DNA of 18,007 nt from Ruminococcus flavefaciens (GTDB lineage: Bacteria; Bacillota; Clostridia; Oscillospirales; Ruminococcaceae): assembly GCA_002310115.1 (NCBI GenBank), contig DBYI01000117.1, positions 1 through 18,007 on the forward strand. The letters run 5' to 3'. Shown piece after piece: positions 1 through 7,050 of the stretch. A program made the translations under genes and the position numbers. Under the pieces are notes generated by a model, which was not told where the DNA came from, did not search any database, and saw only the letters and a program-made list of their open reading frames with translations. Position 1 is the first letter of the stretch, and every line of letters begins with the position of its first letter.

Positions 1-1158
1 AGCAACTGGAACCAGGGTCAGCAGAACAATGACTGGAACAATCAGCAGAATAACAATAATTCCTGGTACAACTGGGAAGTAAATGATTGGAACAATCAGA
101 ACCAGCAAAATAACTGGAACCAGGGCCAGCAGAATAATAATCAGCAGCAGAACAACAATACAAGTTCACAGGGTGACGGTTTCAAGAACGCATTTGCAAG
201 TTACTTCAAGATTGGTACTTCTGTAAGCCCTCACGAGCTTGGAAGCGGTGCTGACTTCCTCAAGAAGAACTACAATTCCATCACTCCTGAGAACGAGCTC
301 AAGCCAGACAGCATTCTCGATCAGTCAGCTTGTCAACAGAGAGGCAACAACGTAAATACTCAGATCAGTCTCAGCAGAGCAGCTCAGACACTTAAGTTCT
401 GCGAAGACAACGGTATAGCACTCCGTGGTCATACATTCGTTTGGTACAGCCAGACTCCTGACTGGTTCTTCCGTGAGAACTTCTCACAGAACGGCGCTTA
501 CGTATCAGCAGATATTATGAACCAGCGCCTTGAAAGCATGATTAAAAATACATTTGCAGCTCTAAAACAACAATATCCTAATCTCGAAGTTTACTCATAT
601 GATGTATGTAACGAACTCTTCCTTAACGACGGCGGCGGAATGAGAGGCGCTGACAACTCAAACTGGGTAAGAGTTTACGGCGATGACAGCTTCGTAATAA
701 ATGCTTTCAAGTATGCAAGACAGTATGCACCTGCAGGATGCAAGCTCTATCTCAATGATTACAACGAGTACATCCCTGCTAAAACAAACGATATCTATAA
801 CATGGCTATGAAGCTCAAGCAGCTCGGCTATATTGATGGTATTGGTATGCAGTCTCACCTTGATACAAAATATCCAGATGCCAATACATATGAGACAGCT
901 CTTAAGAAGTTCCTCAGCACAGGCCTCGAGGTTCAGATCACAGAGCTTGATATCACTTGCAACAACTCACAGGAACAGGCAGATCTTTACGAGAAGATTT
1001 TCAAGCTTGCTATGCAGAATTCTGCTCAGATCCCTGCTGTTACTATCTGGGGTACACAGGACAGTGTAAGCTGGAGATCATCACAGAATCCTCTTCTATT
1101 CTCTAACGGGTATCAGCCTAAGCCAGCTTATGAAAAAATTATCGCTCTTACAAAATAA
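1..1158 (+). CDS. GH10 endo-1,4-beta-xylanase, 3' part (5' end outside window)
   Basis: Reading frame 1 is open from the first base to TAA at 1156-1158 (385 residues visible); the start lies upstream. Residues 1 to about 57 are an Asn/Gln-rich linker punctuated by Trp. Residues about 60-385 form a glycoside hydrolase family 10 barrel that cleaves beta-1,4-xylan outside the cell. The acid/base Glu is E205 in the DVCNE motif (usual form DVVNE) and the nucleophile is E315 in ITELDI; the spacing of 110 residues fits the family. GH10 markers RGHTFVW and TPENELK are also present. The protein ends at YEKIIALTK with no C-terminal dockerin. The Asn/Gln linker followed by GH10 resembles R. flavefaciens XynA, in which a GH11 domain precedes the linker; whether GH11 is upstream here cannot be seen. 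GH10 assignment is secure; the missing N-terminus is inference. Confidence 0.95.
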   Translation, partial: SNWNQGQQNNDWNNQQNNNNSWYNWEVNDWNNQNQQNNWNQGQQNNNQQQNNNTSSQGDGFKNAFASYFKIGTSVSPHELGSGADFLKKNYNSITPENELKPDSILDQSACQQRGNNVNTQISLSRAAQTLKFCEDNGIALRGHTFVWYSQTPDWFFRENFSQNGAYVSADIMNQRLESMIKNTFAALKQQYPNLEVYSYDVCNELFLNDGGGMRGADNSNWVRVYGDDSFVINAFKYARQYAPAGCKLYLNDYNEYIPAKTNDIYNMAMKLKQLGYIDGIGMQSHLDTKYPDANTYETALKKFLSTGLEVQITELDITCNNSQEQADLYEKIFKLAMQNSAQIPAVTIWGTQDSVSWRSSQNPLLFSNGYQPKPAYEKIIALTK

Positions 1159-1475
1159 GACGATAACCGATATAATACAGCTTAAAGTTCAAATAATTTA
1201 AAATGATATTTCCCCTTAAAGCAGACACACAAAAAACAAATGTGTGAAAACTTTAAGGGGATTATTTTTATGTCAATAAGATAATTAACTGACACAGAAA
1301 GTATTTACTGTTGCATGTGATTATTTTTTGTTATCACGAAAAAATTTAAAAACCATGTAACATTTTTTATTTTGGTTTCGATTATTGTTTATGAAAGGTC
1401 AAGCTAGCAATAAAAGCCTACAATAAATGACACAAATAAAATAATGGCCTATAAGCCAATAAAGGAGTTAATAAT
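1159..1475. other. Intergenic region between xylanase and lipoprotein genes
   Basis: This 317-bp AT-rich gap contains the xylanase terminator at 1211-1270 and the ribosome binding site AAAGGAG at 1461-1467 of the next gene. A TACAAT at 1419-1424 could be a -10 element for the lipoprotein gene, but no acceptable -35 lies 16-18 bp upstream. Nothing else is recognisable. Confidence 0.6.
1211..1270 (+). terminator. Rho-independent terminator of the xylanase gene
   Basis: TCCCCTTAAAG at 1211-1221 pairs perfectly with CTTTAAGGGGA at 1251-1261. Inside it CACACA (1226-1231) pairs with TGTGTG (1241-1246), so the hairpin is two-tiered. The T-rich tail TTATTTTT follows directly. It lies 53 bp after the xylanase stop. 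Confidence 0.9.
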
Positions 1476-2288
1476 ATGAAAAAAGCAGCAGTTATCATCA
1501 CATTGTCAGCAGCGATATTCACGCTTACATCATGCGACAAACAAATGCATATTACATCAAATCTAGACTCTTCCTATCACGACATCACAAATAACACATC
1601 ACCCGTTAATACCCAAACCGAAAATACCACGCCGCAGATTACCTTGAATGAAACAACTACAACAGCTTCAAATGATGAAACTATTCAAACCACTGAAACC
1701 GCATCATCTAATAACGAAGCAGCTGTTCAGACAACTGGAAACAATTACACGTCTCAGCCCGCCGTTCAAATCAGAGAAACAACTTTCAATAAAGGTAAAA
1801 TTGTTGGCAATGCTTATATATCCGAACAGGCTAATTTAAAGCTGGTATTTCCAGAAGATGCAGAATTATATGATAAAGACGCTCTCTATACCAACTTTAT
1901 GATGCCAACAAGATTTATGAGCGAGGAAGAAAAAGAACATTACATGACAGGCTTGATAGACTTCTCCGTTACATTAGGTGAAGAGTCAAAAGTTAACATA
2001 TGGTATTATGACCTTAAACACCGTTATCCTGAAACTCCAGATATGACAGTGGAGGAATATCTACAGCTTGAAATAGCAAATTATAAGCAGAATTTTACTG
2101 TAACAGATATATGTGGTCCCGAGAAGATAACGCTCGGTGGAAATGAGTATACAAAAATTTCATACACCTGCGAATCATATCCAAATATCAAATATGCAAG
2201 AAAGCTTGACGCCGATAACATAATTGTAATAGAAGTATCAGACACGTCAGCTGCTGATATTGAAAGCAGATTTGAAATGATAAGTTAA
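1476..2288 (+). CDS. Lipoprotein with Thr/Asn-rich linker, function unknown
   Basis: The start ATG is fixed by AAAGGAG at 1461-1467, 8 nt upstream. The 270-residue product begins with a lipoprotein signal peptide: MKKAA, a hydrophobic stretch at about 4-18 and a lipobox LTSC with the lipidated Cys at residue 20. It should therefore be tethered to the outer face of the membrane. Residues about 21-100 are a low-complexity Thr/Asn/Ser/Gln linker without predicted fold. Residues about 105-270 are a soluble, mixed alpha/beta-looking domain ending in DIESRFEMIS, which I do not recognise. Many Ruminococcus surface lipoproteins share this layout. The gene follows the xylanase but is separated from it by a strong terminator, so a joint role in polysaccharide use is not shown. 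Confidence 0.85.
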   Translation: MKKAAVIITLSAAIFTLTSCDKQMHITSNLDSSYHDITNNTSPVNTQTENTTPQITLNETTTTASNDETIQTTETASSNNEAAVQTTGNNYTSQPAVQIRETTFNKGKIVGNAYISEQANLKLVFPEDAELYDKDALYTNFMMPTRFMSEEEKEHYMTGLIDFSVTLGEESKVNIWYYDLKHRYPETPDMTVEEYLQLEIANYKQNFTVTDICGPEKITLGGNEYTKISYTCESYPNIKYARKLDADNIIVIEVSDTSAADIESRFEMIS

Positions 2289-2358
2289 AAAACATATCAA
2301 GAAATGACATAAAAATACCAAAAGCAGCAAAAATACAATAGTTTTTTGTTTTTGAATA

Positions 2359-2367
2359 TGATATAAT
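2359..2367 (+). promoter_or_regulatory. Extended -10 promoter for the DUF169 gene
   Basis: TGA followed by TATAAT (2362-2367) makes a full TGnTATAAT extended -10 element; no good -35 is present, as is usual for this class. It sits 33 bp before the start codon at 2401, with GGAGG at 2387-2391 in between, and 70 bp after the lipoprotein stop. Confidence 0.65.
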
Positions 2368-2400
2368 GAAAAAACGAAAAACTATCGGAGGTTAATCATT

Positions 2401-3213
2401 ATGGAACAAAACAAACGCTTATCAGAATTGCTCAGAAATACTATCGGACAGCGCTATGACGCAATGGCGCTGAAAATGATTCGCGATGAAACAGAACTGC
2501 CGCAAAATACAATATATCCGCTTCGCGACTTTGGTCAGCATTTGTCTCTTTGTCAGGCTTTTGCACTTTCAAGAAGAGAAGGGCAGACCGTTTATATGCA
2601 AAAACATGATCACTGGTGCTGGGCACCTCTGATTGCCTACGGCATGGTGGAGTTAAAAAAAGGAACACCCGAGTTCAATGAACTTCTCCCCGTTATCGGA
2701 ATAAACGATCCCGATGCAGCAGCTGCGTTCATTGAGAATATGCCCCACCTTCCTACAGGAATATATAAAGGAATTCTCACCGCTCCGCTCAGATCCGCTG
2801 AGTTCGAGCCCGATACTATCGTTATAAACTGTCGAAATGCTGAGCTAAGGACTATTCTTATGGGAATAAAAACTCAGACAGGAACTACCATGAAAACTGA
2901 GTTTGATGCCATAGACTCATGCGTATGGGGAATTATCCCATCCCTCACAAAAGACGAATACCGCGTTTCATTTCCAGACCCAGGTGACTTCACCAACGCC
3001 AACACAAGCGAGAATGACGTTATTCTCGCTGTACCGAAAGCACGGTTCGACGAATTTGAAAATGGGCTCATCAGTCTTAATCACATGGGCTTGAAGCACT
3101 CATTCTTCCATATGAACATGGAATACGACTTCGCACGTCCAACTTTCTACAATCATATGTTCAAGGCATGGGGACTTGATGAGGGCAAGAGCTTCACAAT
3201 ACCTAATCTTTGA
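2401..3213 (+). CDS. DUF169 family protein
   Basis: The start ATG has GGAGG at 2387-2391, 9 nt upstream. The 270-residue protein has no signal peptide or membrane segment and should be cytoplasmic. Its layout fits the uncharacterised DUF169 family (COG2043): an early conserved Cys (C51), a segment HDHWCWAPL at 69-77 followed by a Gly-containing turn, a middle strand DTIVINCRNAELRTIL near 138-153, a DAIDSCVWGIIP segment near 165-176, and a late AVPKARFDEF stretch near 210. The Cys and His residues in C51, H69, H71 and C73 could bind a metal or cofactor, but that is a guess. The family has no established reaction. The gene appears monocistronic: it has its own promoter and the next gene downstream is on the other strand. 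Family call is from pattern memory, not alignment. Confidence 0.75.
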   Translation: MEQNKRLSELLRNTIGQRYDAMALKMIRDETELPQNTIYPLRDFGQHLSLCQAFALSRREGQTVYMQKHDHWCWAPLIAYGMVELKKGTPEFNELLPVIGINDPDAAAAFIENMPHLPTGIYKGILTAPLRSAEFEPDTIVINCRNAELRTILMGIKTQTGTTMKTEFDAIDSCVWGIIPSLTKDEYRVSFPDPGDFTNANTSENDVILAVPKARFDEFENGLISLNHMGLKHSFFHMNMEYDFARPTFYNHMFKAWGLDEGKSFTIPNL

Positions 3214-3439
3214 TACTTATACGACGTTTCATGTCATTATAATTTCACATAATGTACGAGTGCAGTATTTACATAAACGACAAACAATCATTCTGAGATG
3301 TTTCAAAATGCAGTATTATCAGTTAGAAAGGCTCTTTTGTTGACATTTATGGTTTTATGTAAAAGATACTGAAATAAGTATTTCGACACTGAACAAACCT
3401 ATTATTGAGCCCATACTAGATAAACTGCAAGCTTTATAA

Positions 3440-3465
3440 TATTCACCATACATACATGGTGAATA
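3440..3465. repeat. Perfect 10-bp inverted repeat
   Basis: TATTCACCAT (3440-3449) and ATGGTGAATA (3456-3465) are exact complements around a 6-nt spacer. No T-tract follows on either strand, so it is not a typical terminator. It could be part of a structured RNA or a dyad protein-binding site. Confidence 0.7.
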
Positions 3466-3606
3466 CTATGATAAGCAAGAGTGGATAAGGCGAATCCAAG
3501 CAAAACTGAAAAATTGACATAATACAGGACAGAGCTTTCATTTAAAAAAAACAAAATAATATAAAACAATGCCTTGTAAAACCATCCACGAGGCTGAGTT
3601 TAATAA

Positions 3607-3633
3607 TGCCCCGAGGTTCTCTCCCTCGGGGCA
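3607..3633. terminator. Terminator-like hairpin between convergent genes
   Basis: TGCCCCGAG (3607-3615) pairs with CTCGGGGCA (3625-3633), a GC-rich 9-bp stem with a 9-nt loop. The plus-strand tail is moderately T-rich (TCTCTAATATTATTTATT); the minus-strand tail starts TTATTAAACT. It is 93 bp from the stop of the minus-strand gene and 393 bp from the stop of the plus-strand gene, so it may serve either or both. Confidence 0.6.
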
Positions 3634-3726
3634 TCTCTAATATTATTTATTATTATCATGAAAAATCCGGACAATTAGTGACTTTCTCTCCCAACTATAG
3701 TGGTTGTAAACTTATAGCAAAAATGA

Positions 3727-4656
3727 TTAAAAACCTTCCTTCCAGCGACGGATATCATTCTTTTCAAAAGGGAATGAACCAATAACAAAAGTGTCCTTTT
3801 CAAGCTGTTCTTGGGTATACCACGGAGAAGTCACCGTACCCTCTGTATGGGTAAGGATATGAAAGCAAACAGAAGGAATAAAACTTTGTCCGATCAGGTA
3901 ACATTTTTCACCATTTTCGTTTATTGCCTCATCAACTATCATCACAACATGTGTGTCATTGCAGATAATATCGCCAACGCAAAGATCGTCTGCAGAAATG
4001 ACCTCAGATTCCTTTTGCAGCGAAAGAGTGCCTGCATAACGCATAACCTGCTTGAGGTAGTTCCTATACTGCTGTTCGCTTTTATTAGGAAGTCCAAATG
4101 GTATCTCACAGGAAAAGTCGGCAAAGACCAGCATTCTCATGCCTTTTCGCCATTTATTGTAGGAACACTCATCACCATTTGAAAACAGGAAAGAAATTTT
4201 GTCAAACTCTCCTTTTTCATAGAAATAATCGCTGTAAAGCCTTATAACGCTGTCCGCACACTGTTGATAGCCATCAGTTCCAAGACTTATGTCAAACACT
4301 GCAGCAACATCAGTGGAACTGATAGTAGTCCCGTCATATGCGGGAATTTTTATATCGTCAGGAAGAAGCGGATATTTTCGCAAGTATTCCCCGAAACTGC
4401 CATCTTTCATGGGAACACGCTCATATCCTTCAGGTGGGATTATTCGCGTTTCAAGGGTCTTACCTTCGGGAACTAATGACTGCACCTGGTAAAATCTTCC
4501 TGCATACTCTATTGTAAGCTCAGCCGCTTTCCATTTCGGATTGACGCGAAAATAAACTGCCGTTAATACCACCACAATAATAATTATCCAGAACGATATA
4601 CTAACAGATCGCTTTTTTCCATTTGTTTTATCGGTAGTGCTTTGTTTTTTTATCAT
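3727..4656 (-). CDS. Membrane-anchored DUF4846 domain protein
   Basis: ATG at 4656 is chosen because AGAGGAG lies 7 nt upstream; the longer frame would need a TTG start with no site. The 309-residue product has a short basic N-terminus, one membrane segment at about 18-36 (rich in Ile/Val), then an extracytoplasmic domain. Motifs EYLRKYPLLP, AAVFDISLG, QQCADSVIRLYSDYFY and a later ISFLFSNG ... YNKWRKG segment match the uncharacterised DUF4846 family. A segment near the C-terminus, DDLCVGDIICN ... THVVMIVD, reads like a small beta-rich fold. No enzymatic activity is established for the family. It has its own promoter (4702-4731) downstream of panD, so it is probably not part of the pantothenate operon. 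Family call is from remembered motifs. Confidence 0.75.
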   Translation of the reverse strand: MIKKQSTTDKTNGKKRSVSISFWIIIIVVVLTAVYFRVNPKWKAAELTIEYAGRFYQVQSLVPEGKTLETRIIPPEGYERVPMKDGSFGEYLRKYPLLPDDIKIPAYDGTTISSTDVAAVFDISLGTDGYQQCADSVIRLYSDYFYEKGEFDKISFLFSNGDECSYNKWRKGMRMLVFADFSCEIPFGLPNKSEQQYRNYLKQVMRYAGTLSLQKESEVISADDLCVGDIICNDTHVVMIVDEAINENGEKCYLIGQSFIPSVCFHILTHTEGTVTSPWYTQEQLEKDTFVIGSFPFEKNDIRRWKEGF

Positions 4657-4701
4657 TGTTATCTCCTCTTTCAACTGCAAACTGCAAATTACCTATATTT
4701 T

Positions 4702-4731
4702 ATAGTATCATTGGCAAGAGACAAATGTCAA
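4702..4731 (-). promoter_or_regulatory. Promoter of the DUF4846 gene
   Basis: On the minus strand TTGACA (4726-4731) is followed after 18 bp by TACTAT (4702-4707). The expected transcription start is about 40 nt before the chosen ATG at 4656, which also supports that start. A second TTGACT lies just upstream. Confidence 0.7.
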
Positions 4732-4801
4732 CTCAAAAGTCAATGCACACTTCATAAAATACAGCGTTTCATCCACATTTTGAGTCTTTGAATACATAAA
4801 T

Positions 4802-4815
4802 CCCACTCAAGTGGG
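4802..4815. terminator. Short hairpin after panD, possible weak terminator
   Basis: CCCAC (4802-4806) pairs with GTGGG (4811-4815) around TCAA. The T-run CTTTT follows on the plus strand; reading from panD on the minus strand the tail is ATTTATGTATTC. It is 42 bp after the panD stop. The stem is short, so termination is uncertain. Confidence 0.35.
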
Positions 4816-4856
4816 CTTTTCATCATATTTATCTTCTTGAACCTGTAAGTTATTTT

Positions 4857-5240
4857 TTATTTTAGTTTACCGTGTTTTTCGTAGTCAGCTACCCTTATTA
4901 TTTCATTCTTGTCATCAACAAAAACCACCTTCGGACGATGAACTTTTATTTCCTCAGGAACCATATTAGCATAGGACATTATGATAACATAATCGCCCTT
5001 CTGCCCCGAACGTGCAGCAGATCCATTGAGGCATATTATACCGCTCCCGCGTTCTCCTGCTATAACATAAGTTTCGATGCGGCTTCCACTGTTATCATTT
5101 GATATATGTACACGCTCATATTCATAAAGTCCCGCTGCTTCCATAAGTTCTTCATCAATAGTAACGCTACCAACATAATTGAGCTCCGCTTGAGTGATTA
5201 CAGCACGGTGAATCTTGCTTTTAAGCATTGATATTTCCAT
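4857..5240 (-). CDS. panD: Aspartate 1-decarboxylase proenzyme
   Basis: PanD makes beta-alanine from L-aspartate for pantothenate synthesis in the cytoplasm. The 127-residue protein matches the family over its length: MLKSKIHRA, LNYVGSVTIDEELMEAAG, ETYVIAGERGSGIICLNGSAAR and GDYVIIMSYANM. The self-cleavage site is G24-S25; Ser25 becomes the pyruvoyl cofactor, at the same position as in E. coli. K9 and R54-equivalent basic residues are in their usual segments. ATG at 5240 follows a purine-rich site (AGGAGGGGGGAG on the minus strand). The start lies 20 bp inside the end of panC, so translation is probably coupled. Last gene of the panG-B-C-D run. Confidence 0.95.
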   Translation of the reverse strand: MEISMLKSKIHRAVITQAELNYVGSVTIDEELMEAAGLYEYERVHISNDNSGSRIETYVIAGERGSGIICLNGSAARSGQKGDYVIIMSYANMVPEEIKVHRPKVVFVDDKNEIIRVADYEKHGKLK

Positions 5241-6099
5241 GGCTCCCCCCTCCTATCTCATCTGTGAAGAAGTTGTCAATAAGCCGTGTACTGCCAATAT
5301 ATACTGCCATAGCACATAGCACAGGACGATTTAAAATTGGTATCTGCTGCATTGTGGCACTGTCCACTATTTTTACATAATCAATTCGCGCAAGAGGTTC
5401 GGCTTCTATTAACTTTTTCATTTTGCCTATTATCACCGAACTGTTCTTTTCACCATTTTTCACCATGTCCATACCTAGGAATACTGCCTTTGAAAGTACA
5501 AGGGCTGCCTTTTTTTCAGCATCACTGAGGTATGTATTGCGTGAACTCATTGCCAACCCGTTAGATTCGCGAACAATAGGACAGCCGATTATCTCGATAT
5601 CCATATTCAGGTCGTCCACCATATGACGAATAACCGCAAGCTGCTGAGCGTCTTTTTTTCCGAAATATGCTCGATCAGGCTTTACGATATTAAATAGCTT
5701 TGATACTACTGTACAAACGCCTCTGAAATGAACGGGACGACTAAGTCCACAGAGTTCCTGTGTTAATACTGTCATATCAACGAAAGAAGAAAATCCCTCA
5801 TGATACATCTCATAAGGTTCCGGGTTGAAAATGATATCGCCGCCATGAACTTCAACAAGCTTTGAATCGCGTTCTAAATCACGAGGATAGCTTTCAAAGT
5901 CCTCTGTTGGACCGAACTGCATTGGATTAACAAAGACAGATACAACTGTCCTGTCGTTATCCCTGCGAGAAGCATCTATAAGACTTGCGTGCCCATCGTG
6001 AAGATAACCCATAGTTGGAACCAGACCAACTGTAAGGCCCTGTGTCTTCCATTCCCTGACCTGTGCGCGCACTTCATCTATATTCTTAACAACCTGCAT
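5221..6099 (-). CDS. panC: Pantothenate synthetase (pantoate-beta-alanine ligase)
   Basis: PanC joins pantoate and beta-alanine using ATP through a pantoyl-adenylate. ATG at 6099 is chosen: GGGAGG lies 9 nt upstream and MQVVKNIDEVR matches the normal N-terminus; a longer frame running into panB has no support. The 292-residue product shows the nucleotide-binding PTMGYLHDGH (HIGH-like, H34 and H37), VSVFVNPMQFGP, YPRDLERD, FGKKDAQQL at about 146-154 and SSRNTYLS at 185-192 (the KMSKS-like segment). The family usually ends at TRLIDN (here 271-276); about 16 further residues are encoded by the region overlapping the panD start. One base separates it from the panB stop, and it overlaps panD by 20 bp, so the three genes form one translationally coupled unit. 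Confidence 0.96.
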   Translation of the reverse strand: MQVVKNIDEVRAQVREWKTQGLTVGLVPTMGYLHDGHASLIDASRRDNDRTVVSVFVNPMQFGPTEDFESYPRDLERDSKLVEVHGGDIIFNPEPYEMYHEGFSSFVDMTVLTQELCGLSRPVHFRGVCTVVSKLFNIVKPDRAYFGKKDAQQLAVIRHMVDDLNMDIEIIGCPIVRESNGLAMSSRNTYLSDAEKKAALVLSKAVFLGMDMVKNGEKNSSVIIGKMKKLIEAEPLARIDYVKIVDSATMQQIPILNRPVLCAMAVYIGSTRLIDNFFTDEIGGGSHGNINA

Positions 6100-6100
6100 T

Positions 6101-6940
6101 TTACTTTTCCTCCCTAATAAGCTCGTATATAACATCATCTTCAATAGCGTAAGTGTGCTCGTCAGCAGGGAATGAACCATTTTTAGTCTCATTGATATAG
6201 TCCGCTATCCCCTTACGCATTACATAGCCGATATCTGAAAATCTCTTTACGAATTTAGGTGTATGCCCAGTGGTAAGTCCAAGCATATCCTGATATACCA
6301 GTACCTGTCCATCGCAGCCATTTTCTGCACCGATACCGATAGTAGGGATAAAAAGTTCCTTTGTAATGAAGTCCGCAAGCCTTGCTGGAATCCCCTCTAA
6401 AACTACTGCACAGGCGCCTGATTCCTGTATCTTCAATGCGTCATCAACAAGTTTCTTAGCATTGTCAAGGCTTCTCCCCTGTACTTTGAAGCCACCAAAG
6501 ACATTAACAGACTGAGGAGTAAGTCCTAAGTGTGCAACTACTGGGATAGAAGCGTTTAAAATAGCTCTTATCTGCTGGCAAACTTCTGTGCCACCTTCAA
6601 GCTTTACAGCATTAGCACCGCCTTCTTTAATAAGGCGACCTGCATTGATAACAGCCTCTTGTACGCTGACCTGATAGGACATGAATGGCATATCAGCTAC
6701 TATGAAAGCATTCTTCACACCTCTTGGAACTGCGGCAGTATGATGAATCATATCCTCCATAGTAACAGGTATAGTGTTTTCATAGCCAAGCATTACCATT
6801 CCCAGTGAATCACCGATAAGTATTGCATTAATGCCACACTCGTCAATAATTTTCGCTGTTGTGTAGTCGTAAGCAGTAAGCATCGTTATCTTGTCGCCTG
6901 ATTGCTTCTGCTTAAGAAGGGTTGAAACAGTGTTCTTCAT
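6101..6940 (-). CDS. panB: 3-methyl-2-oxobutanoate hydroxymethyltransferase
   Basis: PanB adds a hydroxymethyl group from methylene-tetrahydrofolate to alpha-ketoisovalerate, giving ketopantoate. The 279-residue product starting MKNTVSTLLKQKQ aligns with the family from its first residues. Metal and substrate residues are in place: D44 in IGDSLGM, D83 in ADMPFMSY, K113 in AVKLEGG, AHLGLTPQS near 136-144 and E182 in VVLEGIP. IGIGAENGCDGQVLV and GHTPKFVKRF close the core. An upstream extension to 7003 was rejected because the promoter -10 at 6994-6999 lies within it. The ribosome binding site is poor: GGAAAGG is about 20 nt from the ATG, so initiation may be weak or use a closer rare codon. Preceded by panG, followed one base later by panC. 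Confidence 0.95.
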   Translation of the reverse strand: MKNTVSTLLKQKQSGDKITMLTAYDYTTAKIIDECGINAILIGDSLGMVMLGYENTIPVTMEDMIHHTAAVPRGVKNAFIVADMPFMSYQVSVQEAVINAGRLIKEGGANAVKLEGGTEVCQQIRAILNASIPVVAHLGLTPQSVNVFGGFKVQGRSLDNAKKLVDDALKIQESGACAVVLEGIPARLADFITKELFIPTIGIGAENGCDGQVLVYQDMLGLTTGHTPKFVKRFSDIGYVMRKGIADYINETKNGSFPADEHTYAIEDDVIYELIREEK

Positions 6941-6993
6941 ATTCAATTTAATAGATGTTACCTTTCCAATCTCTCGGATAAGATACAAAAAGT

Positions 6994-7002
6994 AGTATAG
7001 CA
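6994..7002 (-). promoter_or_regulatory. Extended -10 promoter for panBCD
   Basis: On the minus strand TGC precedes TATACT (6994-6999), an extended -10 element; no clear -35 is seen. The predicted start of transcription near 6987 gives a leader of about 47 nt to the panB ATG at 6940. It lies in the 110-bp gap after panG, so panBCD may be transcribed separately as well as by readthrough. Confidence 0.55.
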
Positions 7003-7050
7003 TATAAATATGAATATTATATTAACGAGCAGTTGTTAAAAAAACAGCAC

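Larger units (their letters stand above)
3214..3726. other. 513-bp intergenic region between convergent genes, no convincing CDS
   Basis: The region lies between the plus-strand DUF169 gene and the minus-strand DUF4846 gene. It contains a perfect 10-bp hairpin (3440-3465), a GC-rich terminator-like hairpin (3607-3633), an isolated TTGACA at 3340-3345 with only a poor -10 (GATACT, 3365-3370, 19-bp spacer), and an exact TTCGACA heptamer at 3382-3388. No reading frame with a ribosome binding site was found. A small RNA is possible but unproven. Confidence 0.6.

Noticed and set aside
1317..1337. GTGAT/ATCAC dyad upstream of the lipoprotein gene
   Set aside because: Only 5-bp arms in AT-rich sequence, with no promoter nearby.
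2830..2836. TGTCGAA heptamer (0A-box core)
   Set aside because: Inside the DUF169 coding sequence, away from any promoter; expected by chance at this frequency.
3514..3542. TTGACA at 3514-3519 as a promoter
   Set aside because: The hexamer 17 bp downstream is TTCATT and no gene follows on that strand.
3811..4182. Plus-strand open frame of 123 codons
   Set aside because: Antisense to the DUF4846 gene, whose motifs and promoter are clear.
6100..6192. N-terminal extension of PanC by 31 codons
   Set aside because: It overlaps panB and lacks a ribosome binding site; the start at 6099 has GGGAGG and matches the family N-terminus.
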